Assembly (NCBI GenBank): GCA_036009045.1
Contig: DASYML010000028.1
Coordinates: 1-38,806 of the forward strand
Direction of reading: 5' to 3'
DNA from: DASYML01 sp036009045
GTDB lineage: Bacteria > Acidobacteriota > Blastocatellia > Pyrinomonadales > Pyrinomonadaceae
DNA length: 38,806 nucleotides
The first letter of the stretch is position 1. Every line of letters starts with the position of its first letter. The translations under genes and the position numbers were made by a program. Below are positions 34,307-38,806 of this stretch, piece after piece. Under the pieces are notes generated by a model. The model ran no database searches. It was not told where the DNA came from and saw nothing but the letters and a program-made list of their open reading frames with translations.

Positions 34307-35050
34307 TTAGCGTCTGGCGTCTCGATGGCTGCGTCCCAACGAGGCGACGCCCATGTTGTTGACGGAGCGCATGGTGACGGCCATGTAGCTGCGCGCCGCG
34401 CCGCTGCGCTTGAGTTCATAATCGCTGGTCAGTTTGAAGAGGGCCGTCTCGCCCGGCTTGAGCAGAACGTCCGCGTCGTAGTCCGCGACCTTCTGGCCGC
34501 CCTTGTCCGTCAGGTCCACGAAAGAGGAGAGCAGGCTGACATGATAATAACCGCTGCCCTCAGGCGAGGCTTTGTACACGCCGACCGTCGTTTCCCTGTC
34601 GAGCCTGTAGAGATTGTTGTAGAGATTGTTCATGCTCTCGGAAGAGGCTCCGGCTTTGACCACATGCGCGTCCGCGTTGAGAGAGTCGCGTTCCAGATTC
34701 AGCCCGGCCAGTTCGCCCAGATAGCTGGTGACGGCTTGTTGCTTGCGGATGCTCGCCACTCCCTCGCGCTCCAGCTTTTCGAGCCGGGCGACAAACTGGT
34801 TGGTGTCCAGATGCATAAAAGTCGAGCTTCGTCTGACGCCGTCTCTTTCGCTGATGAACACGTTCGGGTCGGAGGTCGTGAAGTAGGTAATCTCGATTTG
34901 AGATTGAAGGGTCTTGTCAACCGGAAGGGTCTTGTGGACGCCGTACGTCTCGACGGACGAGGCGGGACATGATTGCGCGTTGACCTTGCGCGCGTTGATG
35001 GTGGTGAGGAAGAGTAGCGCCAGGGCGGCGACCAAGAATTTCTTGTTCAT
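34307..35050 (-). CDS. Secreted protein of unknown function, paired with the metalloprotease
   Basis: The 247-residue product has a signal peptide (KKFLVAALALLFLTTINARKVNAQ) and a mature part with a helical middle (FVARLEKLEREGVASIRKQQAV) and a beta-rich end (VLLKPGETALFKLTSDYELKRSGAARSYMAVTMR). I do not recognise the family. AAGGAG 8 bp before the ATG at 35050 decides the start over TTG at 35053. It is cotranscribed with the metalloprotease, so it could be a substrate, inhibitor or partner, but nothing in its sequence proves that. Confidence 0.8.
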   Translation of the reverse strand: MNKKFLVAALALLFLTTINARKVNAQSCPASSVETYGVHKTLPVDKTLQSQIEITYFTTSDPNVFISERDGVRRSSTFMHLDTNQFVARLEKLEREGVASIRKQQAVTSYLGELAGLNLERDSLNADAHVVKAGASSESMNNLYNNLYRLDRETTVGVYKASPEGSGYYHVSLLSSFVDLTDKGGQKVADYDADVLLKPGETALFKLTSDYELKRSGAARSYMAVTMRSVNNMGVASLGRSHRDARR

Positions 35051-35795
35051 CAAATTATCTCCTTAAAGTTCCGGTAAGCAGATGCTCTCTCACGGCAAAG
35101 TTGCGAGACTCCTGGTCCGGCGAATCCGCATCACTCTCTGTCTCTCTGCGTGGATGCCTGTCAAAAAGGGTGTGGCCGCGCCTGACCATGAGCGCGGATG
35201 TGCGTGTTGAAGAGGCGACGATGGTGGGCCTACGGTAAGAGCATCAAGGGGCTTCTCTGCGCGAAGAATTCAACGTGAGCGCCAAGCGTCTTGAGCCTGC
35301 GTGATGAGAGAAAAGCTAACTTAACTTGTGCGTCCGGTTTTTGAGAGCGGAAGGAAATAATGAGAGGAAAGAGACGGAATCATCATCGTTGAATCAGGGC
35401 TGAGCGGGTGAATGATTCCAGCCGGAACTTTTGAAAGCTGCATGGTGAGAAAAATTTGCAGCGCCCTCTCAGGAGTCAAAATCCTGACGAGCAGTTGTTT
35501 AAACTGCCCGAATTCCGGCCTTCTCCAATTGCCTTCGGCAACCAGACAATCTCTCACATCGAAAGCGCGCGGCGCTCGTAAATGCGCCCGCAACTTGTGG
35601 AGACTCACGGCTTTGCGTCCCTGCCTCGCGGCAGGTTTGCCCTTATCGTGTGCAACCGTCGTCTGTAAAGAGCAGCGTCGCAACGTTGCCTTTCACGGCA
35701 CCAGCGACACTCGTATTAAACAATATTTAGAATTGTTTGTCAACGAAATGTTATAAAAGCCACGAAGGCGCAAAGATAAATGTAGTGTGGCTGAG
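35051..35795. other. Intergenic region, about 745 bp, with a regulated promoter candidate
   Basis: Apart from the minus-strand promoter at 35715-35743 the gap has no gene I would support. Open frames on both strands (35321-35683 minus, 35412-35756 plus) lack ribosome sites or family motifs. The sequence could hold a long leader or a decayed gene. Confidence 0.5.
35715..35743 (-). promoter_or_regulatory. Promoter with operator-like palindrome
   Basis: On the minus strand TTGACA (35738-35743) and TTTAAT (35715-35720) are 17 bp apart. The spacer region is palindromic: AAACAAT, 7 bp, ATTGTTT (35718-35738), the usual layout of a repressor site. It would drive transcription toward the secreted-protein/metalloprotease pair, 660 bp away, or an unannotated RNA. 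Confidence 0.45.
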
Positions 35796-36716
35796 TCAGA
35801 GCACGCGATAATCTTCGAGTTGATATTGCGTGATGCTCTTCTCTTCGGTTGACTGGCAGGTGATTAAGTTTTGAAACTCTGAGAAGCTGCTGGCGACCCG
35901 CGCTTGATGAATGACGCCTCCGGTGTGTGTCTTGAAGCGAACGCGCCAGAGCGTTTCTCCGAGACGTTCCTGGTCCAAATATCGCAACGCATCAAGGCCG
36001 AGCAATCCAGTCTCTCTGCGAACGAAGAATTCTGCGGCCTGCACCGGGAACGAATAACAGGCTCGCCCCCTGTATTCATCCAGGACCAGTCGCCGCTGCC
36101 TGTACTCATCCATGATGACACGACCGCCCTCTTCCGTGACGTGCGCGTAAAAGAGTCCATGCGGAAAGCAGATGAGGTTGGCCGCGAACCTGTCGCCGCC
36201 GACGTGTGAAGATTGCCAGACATCCGCGCCCGCATCCCCATGCACAAAATCGCGCGCGGCCTTGTAAACGGCATAGCCGAACTTGGCGCAGCACTTATCG
36301 CGCTTGCCGTGCGTGCAGACCAGAAAGAGCGACTGGTCTCCCGTGACGAGATCGCCCGCGCTGGCGTTTCCCGCCGCCGCCGCGACATCAATCTCCAACA
36401 ATCGCTCGTGTTGGTCCAACTCGAACTTGACGATAAAGGGGTGGCTCTCACGGCTTCGCACGACGAAGAATTTGAGACGCTCTTTCGTGCCTGGGTCCTG
36501 TTTGATGAAGAGCAGCCTCGAACGCGGGATGGTCTTGAGGAGACGATTCAAATGCTGCTTAACTGCTGGCGAGAGGGCGCTGTCGCGTATCGCGTGCGGC
36601 CCCCAGGCGTGCGGGTATTCGATGAGCAGCCAGACCGCGCCGATGGAGGCCGTGCCGTAACTCTTTTCGGCAGCATGGCGTGATAGCTCGGAACAGTAGA
36701 AGAAATTTCGGCTCAT
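35796..36716 (-). CDS. Sucrase/ferredoxin-like protein (Suc_Fer-like family)
   Basis: The 306-residue product belongs to the thioredoxin-fold, iron-sulfur-type family called sucrase/ferredoxin-like: FLVCTHGKRDKCCAKFG (Cys134, Cys142, Cys143) and SSHVGGDRFAANLICFPHGLFY (His171, Asp175) in the family order. In the yeast relative Apd1 a [2Fe-2S] cluster is held by Cys and His; here one of the two histidines of the HxxxH motif is Asp, which seems usual for bacterial members. An electron-transfer role is plausible. The start ATG at 36716 is 10 bp after the cupin stop; an extension to 36755 would overlap the cupin gene. It is the third gene of the peptide locus. Confidence 0.88.
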   Translation of the reverse strand: MSRNFFYCSELSRHAAEKSYGTASIGAVWLLIEYPHAWGPHAIRDSALSPAVKQHLNRLLKTIPRSRLLFIKQDPGTKERLKFFVVRSRESHPFIVKFELDQHERLLEIDVAAAAGNASAGDLVTGDQSLFLVCTHGKRDKCCAKFGYAVYKAARDFVHGDAGADVWQSSHVGGDRFAANLICFPHGLFYAHVTEEGGRVIMDEYRQRRLVLDEYRGRACYSFPVQAAEFFVRRETGLLGLDALRYLDQERLGETLWRVRFKTHTGGVIHQARVASSFSEFQNLITCQSTEEKSITQYQLEDYRVL

Positions 36717-36726
36717 CACCTGGCAG

Positions 36727-37935
36727 TTATTCCCGAACGACCGTGAGCAGTCCATGCCGGACCAATTCGGAGAGAAACGCGCGCACAGTTTGCTCTTCGA
36801 GTTGATCCTTTGATAGTTCGCACAACTCTTGGAGAGAGCAGATGCGGCGAGACTCCAACGCTTTGAGGATGTCTAGAGCCGTTGCGGCAAAGCGCCAACG
36901 TTTTTGATGACAGGCAAACTCTACGACTCCCGCTTCAACCCGCAGGTCGAGCGGGCGCGGCGAGGTCCAACGAAGGAGCGCATCAACGTTTGACGGCAGG
37001 ATTTCGACGGTCGCGCTCCAAGGCAAACTCAATTGAGCGCGCGGCAAAGCGTTTTGGCCCAACTCCGCGTAATATCTATCGAGCAATTCCTGGTCCAACT
37101 CCGCGAGCAGTTCTTCTCTCAGTCGCTGCGAGTGCGACGCTCTCTCCGCGCCGTCGGAGAGGCGCGGTAAGTCTCTGCGGAAAGTCTCGCTTGAGCGCAT
37201 GCGGTCGGCCAGCCAGTGCAGCAGGTCAACGCCCGTGCGGTTGTGTATGCCGACGGTCAGATGCAGCGTCGGCTCTGCGAGGGGCATGGCGACGTGCCAG
37301 CAACCGCGCGGGATGTAGAGAAAATCTCCGTCAACCAGAGTCTCTTCCCAGAGCGGCGCGTGCGTGGGCCGCTCGCCCGTCTCAATATCCTTTGCGAGCG
37401 GAAAGGGCCGCGTCATGCCGTAGACGCTCCAACGCTTGCACCCCGTCACCTGTAGGATGAAGACATCGTGATCGTCCCAGTGCAGGTCGAAGCCTCTAGA
37501 GGTCTGCCAGCCCGCATAGGCGTTGATTTGGATGTGCTCTCTAAAGCAGAGTTCGAGTCCCTGGGCCAACTCTTCGAGCGGGCCGTAGAGTTCGTCCACG
37601 GCGTCCAGGACGAGCGTCGCGCCCTCGCGCAGTTGATTGGTCAGCGAGACGTTGCGTAAGCGCGGGATGGAAACTTTGTGTCGCCCGCCGGTCGTGTGCC
37701 TTAGATAAGAAGCGGTCGGCAGGCTCTTGCCGTTCCGCATCAGGCGGAGGCGTGGAAAGTCCAGGCGATGACGGCTCAGAATCTCGTTCAATTGCGGCCA
37801 GGGCAAAAGCTGTCCGAACTTGCCGGGCCACCCGCGTATGTGCCTGTGACTCTTTCCCCAGTTGGCGGCGAGAAACTCCGTTGGGAGGCATGGCTCCAAA
37901 AGCTTCGACAGAGAATTAAAGACCAGGCCTTCCAT
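36727..37935 (-). CDS. JmjC/Cupin_4 family Fe(II)/2-oxoglutarate oxygenase
   Basis: The 402-residue protein has a JmjC-type cupin core with the facial triad His152, Asp154 (LHWDDHD) and His214 (PRGCWHVAMP), a likely 2-oxoglutarate-binding Lys167 (GCKRW), then a helical segment (about 235-290) and a C-terminal winged-helix-like domain (about 350-400). This is the Cupin_4/ribosomal-oxygenase architecture, whose characterised members hydroxylate side chains of ribosomal proteins (Arg, His). Here it lies 22 bp downstream of an Asp-rich repetitive peptide gene, so that peptide is the natural candidate substrate. The start at 37935 has no clear ribosome site, consistent with coupling to the upstream gene. 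The fold and metal site are clear; the substrate is inference. Confidence 0.92.
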   Translation of the reverse strand: MEGLVFNSLSKLLEPCLPTEFLAANWGKSHRHIRGWPGKFGQLLPWPQLNEILSRHRLDFPRLRLMRNGKSLPTASYLRHTTGGRHKVSIPRLRNVSLTNQLREGATLVLDAVDELYGPLEELAQGLELCFREHIQINAYAGWQTSRGFDLHWDDHDVFILQVTGCKRWSVYGMTRPFPLAKDIETGERPTHAPLWEETLVDGDFLYIPRGCWHVAMPLAEPTLHLTVGIHNRTGVDLLHWLADRMRSSETFRRDLPRLSDGAERASHSQRLREELLAELDQELLDRYYAELGQNALPRAQLSLPWSATVEILPSNVDALLRWTSPRPLDLRVEAGVVEFACHQKRWRFAATALDILKALESRRICSLQELCELSKDQLEEQTVRAFLSELVRHGLLTVVRE

Positions 37936-37957
37936 GTGGAGCGTTCAAATCAATCAC

Positions 37958-38296
37958 CTAAGAGTCACTACCGTCGGAATCGGCGGACACATCCGTGCCG
38001 TCGGAATCACCCTGAGCGCCCTTGGTGTCCGAACTGTCAGAGTCACCGCCCGCCACACCATCGGAGCCGTCAGAGTCTCCGCCTTCAGCGTCGCTGCCGT
38101 CCGAGTCCGACTCGTCCGTGCCGTCCGTATCCGTCGCTGCGTCCGATGTGTCCTGCATGTCGGTATCAGTATCAGTGGTGTCAGCCGCCGTCGCACGGAG
38201 CGGCCCGCCGCCCTCTAAAGGCTCGACGGATAATAGCAGCCCTGATGATGCGCCCGGTTGTTCACGGACCTGTTCGGGATTAACTTCTTCAGACAT
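37958..38296 (-). CDS. Asp/Ser/Thr/Gly repeat peptide, candidate multi-core RiPP precursor
   Basis: The 112-residue protein has a leader-like part (1-38, including GLLLSVEPLEGGGPLRA, 19-35) and then almost only Asp, Ser, Thr, Gly and Ala. From residue 56 on six units of the form (S/T)D(S/T)DG(S/T)D recur: TDTDGTD 55-61, SDSDGSD 63-69, DSDGSD 74-79, DSDSSD 85-90, DSDGTD 97-102, DSDGSD 106-111, with spacers of 1 to 6 residues such as AEGG and GVAGG. There is no signal peptide, Cys or aromatic residue. A strong purine-rich ribosome site (GAGGAGAGGGA) precedes the ATG. It is the first gene before the oxygenase. The alternative is an acidic, calcium-binding or low-complexity protein. The coding frame is well supported; the precursor role is inference. 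Confidence 0.78.
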   Translation of the reverse strand: MSEEVNPEQVREQPGASSGLLLSVEPLEGGGPLRATAADTTDTDTDMQDTSDAATDTDGTDESDSDGSDAEGGDSDGSDGVAGGDSDSSDTKGAQGDSDGTDVSADSDGSDS

Positions 38297-38417
38297 TCCC
38301 TCTCCTCCTCTTCCTCTTGCAAAGTGTCATGAAATTTTCTGGCTTGCGAAGGAGGATGCCAGAAACAAAGAGTCTATGCAACAGCGGCCCCGCCGGATAC
38401 ATCCCTGAAGAAAGAAA

Positions 38418-38505
38418 TAGCCACAGAGAACACAGAGCCCTCAGAGCGGGAAAAGCCCCGCCTGGATTTATTTTCCCTCTGTGTCCTCCGTGCGCTCTGT
38501 GGCTA
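38418..38505. repeat. Inverted repeat of CCACAGAG/CTCTGTGG words
   Basis: The left arm TAGCCACAGAGAACACAGAG (38418-38437) pairs with the right arm ending CTCTGTGGCTA (38477-38505), with an inner GGGAAAA/TTTTCCC pair. Unlike the other hairpins here its internal period is nearer nine than seven. It may separate the two divergent transcripts. Confidence 0.72.
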
Positions 38506-38566
38506 AAAATCTGAGAATGAATAGACTCGTAAACACGCAGGCATCAAGAAGATTTTCAAATAACAG

Positions 38567-38595
38567 TTGACTTCAAATGAATTTAGACTTAAAAC
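38567..38595 (+). promoter_or_regulatory. Promoter candidate for the PqqD gene
   Basis: TTGACT (38567-38572), a 17-bp spacer and TAAAAC (38590-38595) lie 46 bp upstream of the ATG. The region is AT-rich compared with the surrounding DNA. Confidence 0.4.
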
Positions 38596-38640
38596 ATTTT
38601 CTCGCTTTATTATCTTTATGGAATACAGGTGGGGAGACTG

Positions 38641-38806
38641 ATGAATTTGATTCCTACTGCACGGGAAGAGGGACTGGTGGTCAGAGAGTTAGCAGATGAA
38701 GTGCTCGTCTATGACACCACGACGGACAAGGCGCACTGCCTCAACCACACCGCTGCCCTCATCTGGCAGCACTGTGACGGTCAATCTTCCGTCTCACAAA
38801 TCGCCC
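38641..38806 (+). CDS. PqqD family protein, 3' end outside the window
   Basis: The visible 55 residues match the PqqD family: VVRELADEVLVYDTTTDKAH, then CLNHTAALIWQHCDGQSSV and the start of a winged-helix third strand (SQIA). PqqD-type domains act as RiPP recognition elements that bind precursor leaders and hand them to modifying enzymes; many stand-alone copies have no assigned role. GGTGGGGAG 5 bp before the ATG supports the start. It diverges from the repeat-peptide/oxygenase operon. About 35-40 residues are missing at the right edge. Confidence 0.9.
   Translation, partial: MNLIPTAREEGLVVRELADEVLVYDTTTDKAHCLNHTAALIWQHCDGQSSVSQIA

Larger units (their letters stand above)
38297..38640. other. 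Divergent control region of the peptide locus, 344 bp
   Basis: It separates the minus-strand precursor gene from the plus-strand PqqD gene. It contains a plus-strand promoter candidate (38567-38595), an inverted repeat (38418-38505) and the ribosome sites of both genes. I find no strong promoter on the minus strand. Confidence 0.6.

Noticed and set aside
35321..35683. Minus-strand open frame downstream of the palindromic promoter
   Set aside because: It starts with TTG, has only a weak AAAGG site and a composition without secondary-structure or family signs. It remains possible but unsupported.
35412..35756. Plus-strand open frame in the same gap
   Set aside because: No ribosome site or promoter; overlaps the other frame and shows no family motif.
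36717..36755. Longer start for the Suc_Fer-like gene overlapping the oxygenase
   Set aside because: The extra residues (MDCSRSFGNNCQV) are encoded by the 3' end of the oxygenase gene and add nothing conserved; the ATG at 36716 fits better.
38022..38408. Plus-strand Ser/Pro-rich open frame opposite the Asp-repeat peptide
   Set aside because: It is the mirror of the repetitive codons on the other strand. It has no ribosome site, and the minus-strand frame has a strong one plus tight spacing to the oxygenase.

Overview
The window is GC-rich, densely coded DNA that looks like an Acidobacteriota chromosome, most likely of the Blastocatellia/Pyrinomonadaceae kind. The evidence is two secreted VWFA-related proteins of the type abundant in Acidobacteria, a GspE/GspF/secretin cluster with a cohesin-like tail on the secretin, a bacterial microcompartment (BMC) locus, and many intergenic hairpins built from 7-bp units. 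The taxonomic call is inference; there is no rRNA or marker set here.

Layout. 1-8534 (minus strand) is a type II secretion / type IV pilus assembly operon: GspF-like platform protein, GspE/PilB-like ATPase, secretin, two GspG-like pseudopilins and a PilM/GspL-like protein. 8535-11290 is an AT-richer island with a short secreted protein and a secreted metzincin-like protease. 11660-14305 holds two secreted VWFA proteins on the plus strand. 14476-20832 (minus) is a BMC operon: shell hexamer, long-tailed aldehyde dehydrogenase, EutN/CcmL pentamer, ACT-domain protein, tail-anchored zinc ribbon, DUF711 (UPF0210) protein and a second shell hexamer. No diol dehydratase, glycyl-radical enzyme, aldolase, alcohol dehydrogenase or phosphotransacylase is present, so the substrate cannot be read from this window. 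21118-33342 is a mixed housekeeping region: RodZ-like protein, GuaB, DUF2238 membrane protein, lipid kinase, M61 peptidase with PDZ, AlaX-type editing protein directly followed by tRNA-Ala(CGC), a membrane protein, an unrecognised protein, a DUF427 protein and a TlpA-like redoxin. 33587-35050 is a secreted protein plus a second metzincin-like protease.

The most interesting part is the right end. A minus-strand set runs 38296 -> 35796: a 112-residue protein whose C-terminal two thirds is a run of Asp/Ser/Thr/Gly repeats (DSDGSD-type units), then a JmjC/Cupin_4 Fe(II)/2-oxoglutarate oxygenase with an intact HxD...H triad, then a sucrase/ferredoxin-like protein. A PqqD-family gene starts divergently at 38641 and runs off the window. 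A repetitive acidic peptide, an oxygenase of a peptide/protein-hydroxylating family, a possible electron carrier and a possible leader-binding domain together suggest a ribosomally made, post-translationally modified peptide (RiPP) pathway with a multi-core precursor. That is inference; the gene order and motifs are seen.

A second theme is non-coding. At least a dozen gaps hold imperfect inverted repeats made of degenerate heptads, each with its own heptad word, often starting at or within a few bases of a stop codon. One such hairpin lies in the leader coding region of a pseudopilin; others supply the stop codons of the PilM-like gene and the lipid kinase. A 281-bp element with 18-bp terminal inverted repeats sits inside another hairpin between 8-bp direct repeats, and a diverged copy lies 6 kb away in the opposite orientation.
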